Shown here: positions 8,085-17,256 of the stretch, piece by piece
Layout: the number at the start of each line of letters is the position of its first letter
Numbering within the stretch: the stretch's first letter is position 1
Assembly (NCBI RefSeq): GCF_037943105.1
Contig: NZ_CP149803.1
Coordinates: forward strand, 744,001 to 808,000
From: Pseudomonas sp. TMP9
GTDB taxonomy: Bacteria; Pseudomonadota; Gammaproteobacteria; Pseudomonadales; Pseudomonadaceae
Direction: 5' to 3'
DNA: 64,000 nt
Made by a program: the position numbers and the translations under genes
The notes under the pieces: generated by a model
Told to the model about the DNA's origin: nothing
What the model saw: only the letters and a program-made list of their open reading frames with translations
Databases searched by the model: none

Positions 8085-10580
8085 ATGATGGCAACGCCCG
8101 AAAGCACGATGAGCGCAAGCGGACTGAATGGGTGCATCCCGGGCCGATTACCTGCGCATCGATTACGGCCTCGTTTGTGCACACTGCTACTCACCTTGGC
8201 ACTGGCAGTGCTGTTGCCAAGCCTAGGCCATGCTAAAGCAGGCAGAACTAGTGCTCAGCTGGCTTTAACGGAAGAACAACAAGCGTGGCTCGCGCAACAG
8301 CCAACGCTGCGTGTGGGGCTGGTTATGCAAGCGCCGTGGGCCCGTTACGATCAGCGGTTGCAAACACTTTCCGGAGCGAACGTCGAGTTGATCACCCTGC
8401 TGTTGAGCAGCATGGGTGTTAAGCCGCAATGGCAGCGCTTTTCCAGTTACACAGCGTTAGACGCTGCGGCAAAACGTGGTGAGCTAGACCTCGTGCCCGG
8501 TATGCAGCAATCGCCGGCTGGGCTGCGCCAATGGCTGTTTTCTGACCCCTACATGCGCGTGCCGCATTTGCTGGTAGGTGAGCGCCAAGCAGGCAGTGGG
8601 GTGGACATTGATAACCTCGAAACCGCAGAAATATTTGCCGTGCGCGCCCCCAGTGCCGCCAAGACATACCTGCGCAGCACCTACAGCCAACTGCACATTC
8701 TGCCTGTGCCCTCTGCGCGCGCCGCCTTGCAAAAAATAGTACAACGCCAAGCTCGCTATGCCGTAGTTGATGAGGCGCGGCTTAGCCTGCTTCTGGGTGA
8801 GTCGCAATTTGCCGGGCTAAGCATTGTCGGTGATTTAGGCTTACCGCAATTACTGCGCATTGCCAGTCGGCGCGATCAGCCCATGCTGGCAGAGATCATC
8901 GAGCACGCTCTGCGCGCCCTGCCGGTGGGTGAGGTTGACCGACTGCGTGAGCGTTGGTTGCCGTTACAGTACCCACAAGCCAGTGACTCCCTGTCGTTTT
9001 GGCGCAGTTTGACCCTGCTGCTGTTTATTGCGCTGCTGGGTACAGCTGCTGTTGCTGTGCATTTGCGCCGGCAACGGCGCTCATTGGAAAACCAATTACT
9101 GCATAGCCGTCAGCAATTGAGCCTGCGCGAAGTGGCCGAGCAGGCGTTGCACCTGAGCCAATTTTCTATCGACCACAGCACCGTAGGTATTCTCTGGGTT
9201 AATTGGGACAGCCATGTGCGCTACGCCAACCATGCCGCTGAGACAATGCTCGGATATGCCTCAGGGGCGCTGGTTGAGCGGCCCTTGCGTGAGCTGGAAA
9301 CCAGCCTGAGCATGGACCGTTGGTTGAGTTTGTGGAAACAAGTTCGTAACCGCGAAGAGGGCCTGCTGAGCTTTGAAACCGAATGCGTGCAGGCCGATGG
9401 GTGTTTGTTGCCTGTGAATATTTCGTTGAGTTTTTTGCGTTTCCGCGAGGCTGAATACCTAGTGGTGTTCCTCACCGATATAACTGAGCGCCGTCGCAGC
9501 AATGCCGCCCTGCAGGAAAGTGAAGCGCGCTTTAAGGGCATCGCCGGCAATATCCCAGGCTTGGTATTTCGTCTGGAGCGGCCGGTCATCGATCAGCCGG
9601 TGGTGTTCGCCTACATCAGCTCAGTCAGCCAAGCATTAGTCGGTTATCCGGCTGAAGAGCTGCAGCGTGTTGATCGCGGCATCAGAAGCTTGGTCCACCC
9701 CGATGACTTGGCCAGTTACAACCTGAGTCAGGAAGCCGCTCTGGCCCGTGACAGTGATTGGTTCTGGCAGGGGCGCATTATTAAACGTGACGGTGACGTA
9801 CGCTGGGCGGATATTCGTGCCACTGCGCGCCACCTCGACCACCAACGGGTGGTGTGGGATGGCGTGGTCTGGGACATCACCGCGAATAAACACATTGAGC
9901 TGGAATTGGCTGAATCGCGCAGCCAGTTGCGTGAGCTGTCCAAGCATTTAGAAAGCGTGCGTGAAGAAGAAAAAACCCGCATTGCCCGCGAAGTGCACGA
10001 CGAATTGGGCCAAATACTCACGGTACTTAAGCTTGAAACCGCCATGTGCGAGTTGGCCTGCGCCGGCCAAGTGCCAGCGCTTGATGAACACCTGCACACG
10101 ATTAAACGGCTAATCGCGCAGTTATTCCAGCTGGTGCGCGATGTGGCAACGGCGCTGCGCCCGCCGATTCTGGATGCCGGTATCGCCTCGGCCATCGAGT
10201 GGCAAGTGCGCCGCTTTGAGACGCGCAGCCACCTCACCTGTTTGGTCGAGGTGCCCGACAACTTACCCCAACTCAGTGACGCGAAAGCCACCGGTTTATT
10301 TCGCATTCTTCAAGAAGCCCTGACCAACGTGATGCGTCACGCAGACGCGCACAGCGTGCACGTGACCTTGAGTTTGCACGACGCTGAGTTGTGCTTGTGC
10401 ATCAGTGATGACGGCAAGGGTTTCACCATCAGCCGCGATAAACCGGTAAGGTCATTTGGCGTGGTCGGGATGCGCGAACGCATCTTGATGCTCGGCGGCA
10501 CCCTGACCATTGACAGCCAGTGCGGCGAAGGTACAACCCTGTGCGCACGCGTGCCCTTGAGTGAAGAGGAATTGCGGTGA
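8085..10580 (+). CDS. agtS: Sensor histidine kinase with periplasmic binding-protein domain, AgtS-like
   Basis: 831 residues. Order: N-terminal hydrophobic segment (about 25-50), SBP_bac_3-type periplasmic sensor (about 65-290), transmembrane helix (about 305-325), two PAS domains (about 350-600), HisKA_3 with the phospho-acceptor in REVHDELGQ (His638) and a HATPase_c domain. P. aeruginosa AgtS senses GABA and 5-aminovalerate and, through AgtR, controls the agtABCD importer; the downstream genes fit that role. The kinase stop overlaps the regulator GTG start. Nearby ATGs at 8088 and 8109 are alternative starts. The name is by architecture and context, not by alignment. Confidence 0.78.
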   Translation: MMATPESTMSASGLNGCIPGRLPAHRLRPRLCTLLLTLALAVLLPSLGHAKAGRTSAQLALTEEQQAWLAQQPTLRVGLVMQAPWARYDQRLQTLSGANVELITLLLSSMGVKPQWQRFSSYTALDAAAKRGELDLVPGMQQSPAGLRQWLFSDPYMRVPHLLVGERQAGSGVDIDNLETAEIFAVRAPSAAKTYLRSTYSQLHILPVPSARAALQKIVQRQARYAVVDEARLSLLLGESQFAGLSIVGDLGLPQLLRIASRRDQPMLAEIIEHALRALPVGEVDRLRERWLPLQYPQASDSLSFWRSLTLLLFIALLGTAAVAVHLRRQRRSLENQLLHSRQQLSLREVAEQALHLSQFSIDHSTVGILWVNWDSHVRYANHAAETMLGYASGALVERPLRELETSLSMDRWLSLWKQVRNREEGLLSFETECVQADGCLLPVNISLSFLRFREAEYLVVFLTDITERRRSNAALQESEARFKGIAGNIPGLVFRLERPVIDQPVVFAYISSVSQALVGYPAEELQRVDRGIRSLVHPDDLASYNLSQEAALARDSDWFWQGRIIKRDGDVRWADIRATARHLDHQRVVWDGVVWDITANKHIELELAESRSQLRELSKHLESVREEEKTRIAREVHDELGQILTVLKLETAMCELACAGQVPALDEHLHTIKRLIAQLFQLVRDVATALRPPILDAGIASAIEWQVRRFETRSHLTCLVEVPDNLPQLSDAKATGLFRILQEALTNVMRHADAHSVHVTLSLHDAELCLCISDDGKGFTISRDKPVRSFGVVGMRERILMLGGTLTIDSQCGEGTTLCARVPLSEEELR

Positions 10581-11206
10581 TCCGAGTCATGGTCGCAGAA
10601 GACCACACCATTGTTCGCGAAGGCATAAAAACCCTGCTCGGTATGTGTCATGACCTGCTTGTAGTGGGGGAGGCTGGTAATGGCGAGCAGTTACTCGAAT
10701 GCCTGCGGCGCACGCCGTGCGATGTGGTGCTGTTGGACATTTCCATGCCGGGAGTCAACGGGCTTGAGGCCATCCCAAGGATTCGTGCCCTCGCGGATGC
10801 GCCGGCGATTTTGGTGTTGTCCATGCATGATGAAGCGCAGATGGCGGCGCGCGCGCTCAAGGTTGGGGCGGCGGGTTACGCCACTAAAGACAGCGAGCCG
10901 GCGTTGTTGATTACCGCTATTCGCAAAGTGGCGGCGGGTGGTCGTTATATCGACCCGGCCTTGGCCGACCGCATGGTGTTTGAGGTCGGCCTTACCGATT
11001 CAAGGCCGCTGCATGCGCAATTATCTGAACGGGAGTTTTCGGTGTTTGAGCGGCTGGTTCGCGGTGAGGGCGTGAATGACATTGCCCAGCACCTGGCCGT
11101 CAGCAATAAAACCGTCAGCACCCACAAAGCCCGCCTGATGCAAAAGCTCGGCATGACCTCATTGGCTGACATGGTGCGCTATGCCATTGATCACAAACTG
11201 ATGTAA
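10577..11206 (+). CDS. agtR: NarL/LuxR-family response regulator, AgtR-like
   Basis: 209 residues. The receiver domain has the phospho-acceptor Asp54 in VVLLDISMPG and the conserved KDS near its end. The C-terminal LuxR-type helix-turn-helix has LSEREFSVFERLVRGEGV and VSNKTVSTHKARLMQKLG. It starts with GTG overlapping the kinase stop (GTGA), as a cognate pair. It probably activates the adjacent GABA/aminovalerate importer operon, possibly through the dyad at 11234-11266 (inference). Confidence 0.82.
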   Translation: MIRVMVAEDHTIVREGIKTLLGMCHDLLVVGEAGNGEQLLECLRRTPCDVVLLDISMPGVNGLEAIPRIRALADAPAILVLSMHDEAQMAARALKVGAAGYATKDSEPALLITAIRKVAAGGRYIDPALADRMVFEVGLTDSRPLHAQLSEREFSVFERLVRGEGVNDIAQHLAVSNKTVSTHKARLMQKLGMTSLADMVRYAIDHKLM

Positions 11207-11233
11207 GTACTCAGCCTGGTGCGCCCTGCGTTT

Positions 11234-11266
11234 TGTAGGGCAATCCTTACAAAAGATTGTCCTACA
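11234..11266. promoter_or_regulatory. Inverted repeat upstream of the agtABCD-like operon
   Basis: Two 12-bp arms, TGTAGGGCAATC and GATTGTCCTACA, with one mismatch and a 9-bp spacer. No T-run follows, so it is more likely an operator, perhaps for the AgtR-like regulator, than a terminator. It lies about 90 bp before the ATPase gene. The regulator assignment is inferred. Confidence 0.45.
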
Positions 11267-11358
11267 GCCTGATAACCAGTTGTCATCCTGCCCGATTCTT
11301 CCAACCTGAAAGCGTGCCTACTCTCTGTACCTAACAGCGTGCAGACAATAACAAGGGT

Positions 11359-12477
11359 ATGGCGATGACCGGGTCTCAGGAAAATGACGTGCTGGTAAGC
11401 TTTCGTGGCATTCAGAAGAGCTACGACGGCGAAAACCTGATCGTTAAAGATCTCAATCTGGATATACGCAAGGGCGAGTTTCTCACCTTGCTCGGTCCTT
11501 CTGGTTCGGGAAAGACTACCAGCCTGATGATGCTGGCTGGTTTCGAAACCCCCACTGCTGGCGATATCCAGTTGGGTGGCCGCTCGCTGACCAAGCTCCC
11601 TCCGCACAAGCGCGACATCGGGATGGTGTTCCAGAACTACGCCCTGTTTCCCCATATGACCGTGGCTGAAAACCTGGCGTTCCCGCTGTCGGTGCGGGGT
11701 ATGTCACGCACCGACAGCACCGAGCGGGTGAAAAAAGCCTTGTCGATGGTGCAGCTCGACAGCTTTCGCAATCGCTACCCCGGCCAGTTGTCAGGCGGCC
11801 AACAGCAGCGCGTGGCCTTGGCCCGTGCGCTGGTGTTTGAGCCGCAGTTGGTGCTGATGGATGAACCCCTCGGCGCCCTCGACAAACAACTGCGTGAACA
11901 TATGCAGATGGAAATCAAACACCTGCACAAGCGCCTTGGCGTCACCGTGGTTTACGTCACCCACGACCAAGGCGAAGCCTTGACCATGTCTGATCGCGTG
12001 GCGGTGTTCCACCAAGGTGAAATCCAACAAATTGCTGATCCCCGCACCCTCTATGAAGAGCCGTGCAACACCTTCGTCGCCAACTTTATTGGTGAAAACA
12101 ACCGGATCAATGGCCGTCTGCTTAGCCAGACCGGTGACCGTTGCACGGTCGAGTTGGCCCGTGGTGAGAAGGTTGAAGCGTTGGCGGTGAATGTGGGCCA
12201 GCCCGGCGAGCCGGTGACACTGTCGGTGCGCCCGGAGCGCATTCGCCTGAATGGTTCGAGTGAGTCCTGCCAGAACCGTTTTTCCGGCCGCGTATCAGAA
12301 TTCATTTACCTCGGCGACCACGTACGGGTCCGTCTGGAGGTGTGTGGCATGAGTGACTTCTTCGTCAAACAACCGATTGCCGAGCTGGATTCGGCCTTGG
12401 CTGTGGGCGATGTCGTACCCCTAGGCTGGGAGGTCGAGCATGTGCGCGCCCTAGACCCGCTGATCGAAACACAGTGA
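11359..12477 (+). CDS. agtA: Polyamine-type ABC transporter ATP-binding protein, AgtA/PotA-like
   Basis: 372 residues. Walker A is GPSGSGKTT, the signature [15 protein letters not shown], Walker [13 protein letters not shown], and a TOBE domain occupies the last ~90 residues, as in PotA/PotG proteins. It should power uptake of GABA or 5-aminovalerate with the downstream binding protein and permeases. The start at 11359 has a second ATG two codons later. It heads the operon that runs to gabT. Confidence 0.85.
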   Translation: MAMTGSQENDVLVSFRGIQKSYDGENLIVKDLNLDIRKGEFLTLLGPSGSGKTTSLMMLAGFETPTAGDIQLGGRSLTKLPPHKRDIGMVFQNYALFPHMTVAENLAFPLSVRGMSRTDSTERVKKALSMVQLDSFRNRYPGQLSGGQQQRVALARALVFEPQLVLMDEPLGALDKQLREHMQMEIKHLHKRLGVTVVYVTHDQGEALTMSDRVAVFHQGEIQQIADPRTLYEEPCNTFVANFIGENNRINGRLLSQTGDRCTVELARGEKVEALAVNVGQPGEPVTLSVRPERIRLNGSSESCQNRFSGRVSEFIYLGDHVRVRLEVCGMSDFFVKQPIAELDSALAVGDVVPLGWEVEHVRALDPLIETQ

Positions 12478-12519
12478 GTTCAACTCACTCAATCAACCCT
12501 GCACGTGGAGAAAACAACA

Positions 12520-13551
12520 ATGAACAAGACTCTCTCGCTTACCGCGCTGACCTTGGCCATGGCATTCGCCGCGCCCGTAATGGCCGACGACCTCACGGTA
12601 ATAGCCTTTGGCGGTGCTAACAAAGAAGCGCAAATTAAAGCCTTCTACCAGCCGTGGGAAAAAAGCACCGGCGCAAAAATTATCGCCGGCGACTACAACG
12701 GTGAAATGGCCAAGATTAAAGCCATGGTTGATACCAACAGTGTGACCTGGAACTTAGTTGAAGTTGAGTCACCGGAACTCTCGCGCGGCTGCGAAGAGGG
12801 CATGTTCGAGGAACTCGACCCCGCCCAGTTCGGCAGCGCTGATACCTTTATTACCGGCGCGATTCAGCCCTGCGGTGTGGGCTTCTTTGTCTGGTCGACC
12901 GTCCTGGCCTACAACGCCGACAAACTGGCTACAGCGCCAACCGGGTGGGCAGATTTCTGGGACACCGAAACATTCCCAGGCAAGCGCGGCTTGCGCAAAG
13001 GCGCCAAATACACCCTTGAATTCGCCCTGATGGCTGACGGTGTTGCGCCCAAAGAGGTGTACCGCGTGCTGGCCACTAAAGAAGGCCAAGACCGCGCGTT
13101 CGCCAAGCTTGATCAAATCAAACCGAGCATTCAGTGGTGGGAAGCCGGTGCCCAGCCGCCGCAGTTTTTGGCCTCTGGCGACGTGGTCATGAGCTCCGCT
13201 TACAACGGGCGAATTGCCGCAGTGAAAAATGAAAGCAACCTGAAAGTGGTGTGGAACGGCGGCATTTATGACTTCGACAGCTGGGCCATTCCTAAAGGGG
13301 CGAAAAACCTTGAAGCGGCGCAGAAGTTCATTGCCTTCACTCTGCAGTCTGAGCAGCAAAAAACCTTCTCCGAAAACATCGCCTACGGCCCGGCCAACAA
13401 AGAAGCCATCAACCTGCTGAAGCCAGAGTTGATCAGTGATATGCCCACCGCGCCAGACAACATCGCCAACCAGGTCGCGATTGACGTGACGTTCTGGGCT
13501 GATTACGGCGAGCAGCTGGAACAGCGTTTCAACGCCTGGGCGGCCCGTTAA
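12520..13551 (+). CDS. agtB: Polyamine/GABA-type ABC transporter substrate-binding protein, AgtB-like
   Basis: 343 residues with a signal peptide ending near APVMADD, then a PotD/PotF-type fold (SBP_bac_8-like; LTVIAFGGANKEAQIKAF, FDSWAIPKGAKN). A GTG start at 12505 is rejected because GTGGAG there is itself the ribosome-binding site for the ATG at 12520. The protein is periplasmic and gives the importer its specificity. GABA/5-aminovalerate is inferred from neighbours. A strong hairpin follows its stop. Confidence 0.85.
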   Translation: MNKTLSLTALTLAMAFAAPVMADDLTVIAFGGANKEAQIKAFYQPWEKSTGAKIIAGDYNGEMAKIKAMVDTNSVTWNLVEVESPELSRGCEEGMFEELDPAQFGSADTFITGAIQPCGVGFFVWSTVLAYNADKLATAPTGWADFWDTETFPGKRGLRKGAKYTLEFALMADGVAPKEVYRVLATKEGQDRAFAKLDQIKPSIQWWEAGAQPPQFLASGDVVMSSAYNGRIAAVKNESNLKVVWNGGIYDFDSWAIPKGAKNLEAAQKFIAFTLQSEQQKTFSENIAYGPANKEAINLLKPELISDMPTAPDNIANQVAIDVTFWADYGEQLEQRFNAWAAR

Positions 13552-13561
13552 CTACCGCTTA

Positions 13562-13588
13562 GCACCCCGCCCTGAACGGGCGGGGTGC
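13562..13588 (+). terminator. Intercistronic GC hairpin after the binding-protein gene
   Basis: A perfect 11-bp stem GCACCCCGCCC / GGGCGGGGTGC with a 5-nt loop, followed by a poor T-tract. At this position, between binding-protein and permease genes, such hairpins commonly stabilise the upstream mRNA or cause partial termination. This would favour high expression of the binding protein. Confidence 0.6.
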
Positions 13589-13612
13589 CTTCCCTGATTT
13601 TCGGAGTTCGTT

Positions 13613-14860
13613 ATGGCCACTGCAGCGCCTCTTAATGAGAACGCCGGCACCACGCTGAAGCAGCGCCTGGCCCGTGCCGAGCGGCTTAATCGGCTGAAAG
13701 CTCAGGCACTGATCGCACCGCTGGTGATCTTTCTGGTATTGATCTTTCTGGTTCCAATTGCCGCACTGCTGTTCAAAAGTGTGAACAACCCAGAGGTGGT
13801 CGAGACGTTACCGCTCACCGTGGCCGCGATAGCCGATTGGGACGGCCGTGCTTTGCCTGACGAGCCTGTGTACAAGGCGCTTAGCCTCGACCTTGCCGAG
13901 GCGCGCAAAAACCGCAGCATTGGCGATCTGTCCAAGCGCATGAACATGGAGCAGGCGGGCTACCGCAGCTTGATGATGAAAAGCGCCAGAGCGTTACCGT
14001 TCAAGACTGAGCCGGTGTCTTACAAAGATGCCCTCGAAGGCCTCGATGAGCGCTGGGGCGACCCCGCGTATTGGCAGGTCATCCGGCGTAACACCAGCAG
14101 CATCAGTCCCTATTATTTATTGGCTGCGGTGGATCATCGTATTGATGACCTAGGCGAGCTGGCTGCAGCGTCTCCTGACCAGGCCATTTATCTCGATATT
14201 TTCGTGCGTACTTTTTGGATGGGCTTGGTCATTACCGCCATCTGTTTAGTCTTGGCCTACCCATTGGCTTACTTGTTGGCCACCCTGCCCACGCGGCAAA
14301 GCAACCTGCTGATGATTTTGGTCCTGCTGCCGTTTTGGACCTCAATCTTGGTGCGGGTGGCTGCCTGGATTGTGCTGTTGCAGTCCTCAGGGTTGATTAA
14401 CGGTGCTTTGATGGGCATGGGCATTATTGATGAGCCCTTGCAGCTGGTGTTCAACCGCTCCGGGGTTTACATCTCCATGGTGCACATCATGTTGCCGTTT
14501 ATGATTTTGCCGATTTACAGCGTCATGAAAGGTATTTCACCCACCTATATGCGCGCTGCTATTTCCCTCGGCTGCCATCCATTTGCCAGCTTCTGGCGCG
14601 TGTACTTCCCGCAAACCGTGGCGGGTGTCAGTGCCGGCTGTCTGTTGGTGTTCATCCTGTCCATTGGTTACTACATCACCCCGGCCCTGCTCGGCAGTCC
14701 GAGTGATCAAATGGTCAGCTACTTCGTGGCCTTTTACACCAACGTCAGCATCAACTGGGGCATGGCCACCGCGCTTGGCGGCTTATTGCTGCTCGCCACC
14801 TTGGTGCTCTACGTGGTTTACAGCTGGCTGGTGGGCGCTAGCCGCCTGCGCATGAGCTAA
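13613..14860 (+). CDS. agtC: ABC transporter permease, AgtC/PotB-like
   Basis: 415 residues, longer than typical PotB because of a soluble insert of about 140 residues between the first membrane helix and the permease core. The core has the EAA-like loop ISPTYMRAAISLGCHPF. It forms a heterodimeric channel with the next gene product. The ribosome-binding site CGGAG lies upstream of the ATG. The large extra domain is also seen in some Pseudomonas polyamine permeases. Confidence 0.83.
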   Translation: MATAAPLNENAGTTLKQRLARAERLNRLKAQALIAPLVIFLVLIFLVPIAALLFKSVNNPEVVETLPLTVAAIADWDGRALPDEPVYKALSLDLAEARKNRSIGDLSKRMNMEQAGYRSLMMKSARALPFKTEPVSYKDALEGLDERWGDPAYWQVIRRNTSSISPYYLLAAVDHRIDDLGELAAASPDQAIYLDIFVRTFWMGLVITAICLVLAYPLAYLLATLPTRQSNLLMILVLLPFWTSILVRVAAWIVLLQSSGLINGALMGMGIIDEPLQLVFNRSGVYISMVHIMLPFMILPIYSVMKGISPTYMRAAISLGCHPFASFWRVYFPQTVAGVSAGCLLVFILSIGYYITPALLGSPSDQMVSYFVAFYTNVSINWGMATALGGLLLLATLVLYVVYSWLVGASRLRMS

Positions 14861-14873
14861 GGAGAACGTCGAG

Positions 14874-15701
14874 ATGCTAAGCCCCTACATGTCGCCTATT
14901 GAACGCATCTGGTATTACAGCTTGCGCACCCTCTGTGGCCTGGTGCTGCTGTTTTTGATTCTGCCGGTGTTGGTCATCATCCCGTTGTCGTTTAACTCAG
15001 GCAGTTTTCTGACGTACCCCCTGCAAGGATTCTCCCTGCAGTGGTACCAAGACTTCTTCGAGTCGGCCAGTTGGATGCGCGCGCTGAAAAACAGCCTGAT
15101 CATTGCTCCTGCAGCAACGTTTATCGCCATGGTGCTGGGTACGCTCGCCGCCATCGGTTTAACCCGAGGTGAGTTTCGCGGTAAGGCCTTGGTGATGAGC
15201 TTGGTGATTTCACCAATGGTAGTGCCCGTGGTGATTGTCGGTGTGGCCAGCTACCTGTTCCTCGCGCCATTAGGCTTGGGTAACAGCTACATCTCACTGA
15301 TTCTGGTGCATGCGGTACTGGGTGTGCCGTTTGTGATCATTACCGTGTCGGCCACCCTGCAGGGCTTCAATTACAACTTGGTGCGCGCCGCTTCAAGCCT
15401 TGGCGCTTCACCGATCACCGCCTTTCGCCGAGTGACCTTGCCGTTGATTGCTCCGGGTGTGATCTCCGGTGCCCTCTTTGCCTTCGCCACCTCGTTTGAT
15501 GAGGTTGTGGTGACGCTGTTTCTCGCCGGCCCCCAGCAAGTCACTCTGCCTCGGCAGATGTTCAGTGGCATCCGCGAGAACCTCAGCCCGACCATCGCGG
15601 CAGCCGCGACCCTGCTCATCGGCTTCTCCATCTTGCTATTGCTGACCTTGGAATGGCTGCGCGGACGCAGCGAAAAAATGCGCACCCAACAGCCTGAATG
15701 A
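14874..15701 (+). CDS. agtD: ABC transporter permease, AgtD/PotC-like
   Basis: 275 residues, six predicted membrane helices, permease loop at YNLVRAASSLGASPITAF. Strong AAGGAG site before the ATG, 13 bp after the previous stop. Length and motif fit PotC/PotI. It is the partner of the AgtC-like subunit. Confidence 0.85.
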   Translation: MLSPYMSPIERIWYYSLRTLCGLVLLFLILPVLVIIPLSFNSGSFLTYPLQGFSLQWYQDFFESASWMRALKNSLIIAPAATFIAMVLGTLAAIGLTRGEFRGKALVMSLVISPMVVPVVIVGVASYLFLAPLGLGNSYISLILVHAVLGVPFVIITVSATLQGFNYNLVRAASSLGASPITAFRRVTLPLIAPGVISGALFAFATSFDEVVVTLFLAGPQQVTLPRQMFSGIRENLSPTIAAAATLLIGFSILLLLTLEWLRGRSEKMRTQQPE

Positions 15702-15721
15702 CCTGACCCCAGAGCCCGACC

Positions 15722-17185
15722 ATGCCACTCGACCTACAAGACCCAAGCCTGTTGTGCCAGCACGCCTACGTGAATGGCCAGTGGTGCGAAGCCGATAGCC
15801 ACGCGCGCACCTCAATTTTTAATCCTGCCACCGCTGAGCAGGTGGGCAGCGTGCCGAATATGGGCCGCAACGAAACCCGCCGCGCCATTGCCGCCGCACA
15901 AGCGGCGCAGCCTGCCTGGCGCGCCCTTACCGCCAAAGAACGCGCCAACTGTTTGCGCCGCTGGTACCAACTTGTGATGCAAAACCAAGAAGACTTGGCG
16001 CGCATCATGACGGCGGAGCAGGGTAAGCCGCTGACCGAGGCCCGCGGTGAAATTGCCTACGCGGCCTCATTTATTGAGTGGTTTGCCGAAGAAGCCAAGC
16101 GCGCCTATGGCGATGTCATCCCAGCCCATGCGGCGGACAAACGCATCTTGGTTCAAAAAGAACCCGTGGGCGTTACGGCAGCCATTACGCCCTGGAACTT
16201 CCCCAGCGCGATGATCACCCGCAAGGCGGGCCCTGCTTTAGCAGCTGGGTGCGCCATGGTGCTTAAGCCTGCACCGCAAACACCTTTTTCCGCATTGGCA
16301 CTGGTTCTTCTGGCTGAGCGTGCGGGCTTACCCGCGGGCTTGCTCAGTGTGATCACTGCTGATGTAGAAGCCTCCCGTGAAGTCGGTGCCGAGCTGTGCG
16401 AAAGCCCAGTGGTGCGCAAACTGTCCTTCACCGGCTCAACCGCAGTGGGCATCAAACTGATGCAGCAATGCGCACCGACACTCAAGAAGCTCTCGTTAGA
16501 GCTGGGCGGCAACGCGCCGTTTATCGTGTTTGATGACGCTGATTTAGACGCGGCCGTCGAAGGCGCGATGATTTCCAAGTACCGCAACAACGGCCAAACC
16601 TGCGTCTGCGCTAACCGTATTTACGTGCAGAACGGCGTATACGACGCCTTTGCCCAGAAGTTCAATGCCGCTGTCGCCACCCTTAAAGTGGGCAATGGCA
16701 CCGAAGAGGGCGTAACCACCGGTCCGCTGATCGACAGCAACGCCGTAGCCAAGGTCCAGCGTCATCTTGCCGATGCCCTCAGCAAAGGCGCGCGACTGCT
16801 CGCCGGCGGCAAACCGCATGCTTTGGGCGGGACTTTTTTTCAGCCGACCATCCTTGTTGACGTGCCCAACACGGCGGTAGTGGCCAAGGAAGAAACCTTC
16901 GGTCCTTTGGCACCCCTGTTTCGCTTTGAGCAGGAAGCCGACGTGATTGCCATGGCCAACGACACCGAGTTTGGTCTGGCGGGTTACTTCTATTCCCGTG
17001 ACCTAAGCCGGGTGTTCCGCGTAGCCGAAGCGTTGGAGTACGGCATTGTCGGCATTAACACCGGGGTTATCTCAACCGAGGTGGCACCGTTTGGGGGGAT
17101 GAAAGCCTCAGGCCTGGGCCGCGAAGGTTCTAAGTACGGCTTGGATGAATACCTGGAAATTAAATACCTGTGCTTAGGCATCTAA
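15722..17185 (+). CDS. gabD: Succinate-semialdehyde dehydrogenase (NADP+)
   Basis: 487 residues, the usual GabD length. The catalytic pair is Glu260 in LELGGNAPF and Cys294 in GQTCVCANR, with the cofactor loop FTGSTAVG. It oxidises succinate semialdehyde to succinate, and in Pseudomonas related enzymes (DavD) also glutarate semialdehyde. It sits 20 bp after the importer permease and before gabT, so uptake and catabolism are in one transcription unit. Sequence alone does not separate GabD from DavD. Confidence 0.88.
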   Translation: MPLDLQDPSLLCQHAYVNGQWCEADSHARTSIFNPATAEQVGSVPNMGRNETRRAIAAAQAAQPAWRALTAKERANCLRRWYQLVMQNQEDLARIMTAEQGKPLTEARGEIAYAASFIEWFAEEAKRAYGDVIPAHAADKRILVQKEPVGVTAAITPWNFPSAMITRKAGPALAAGCAMVLKPAPQTPFSALALVLLAERAGLPAGLLSVITADVEASREVGAELCESPVVRKLSFTGSTAVGIKLMQQCAPTLKKLSLELGGNAPFIVFDDADLDAAVEGAMISKYRNNGQTCVCANRIYVQNGVYDAFAQKFNAAVATLKVGNGTEEGVTTGPLIDSNAVAKVQRHLADALSKGARLLAGGKPHALGGTFFQPTILVDVPNTAVVAKEETFGPLAPLFRFEQEADVIAMANDTEFGLAGYFYSRDLSRVFRVAEALEYGIVGINTGVISTEVAPFGGMKASGLGREGSKYGLDEYLEIKYLCLGI

Positions 17186-17256
17186 GCGCGGGCACCGCAT
17201 CGTAACGACCGCTTATAACTTCAAAAGTCAGTCGCCTGAGGTCCATGAGGAGCAGC

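Noticed and set aside
12505..12519. GTG start for the binding protein
   Set aside because: GTGGAG is the ribosome-binding site for the ATG at 12520.
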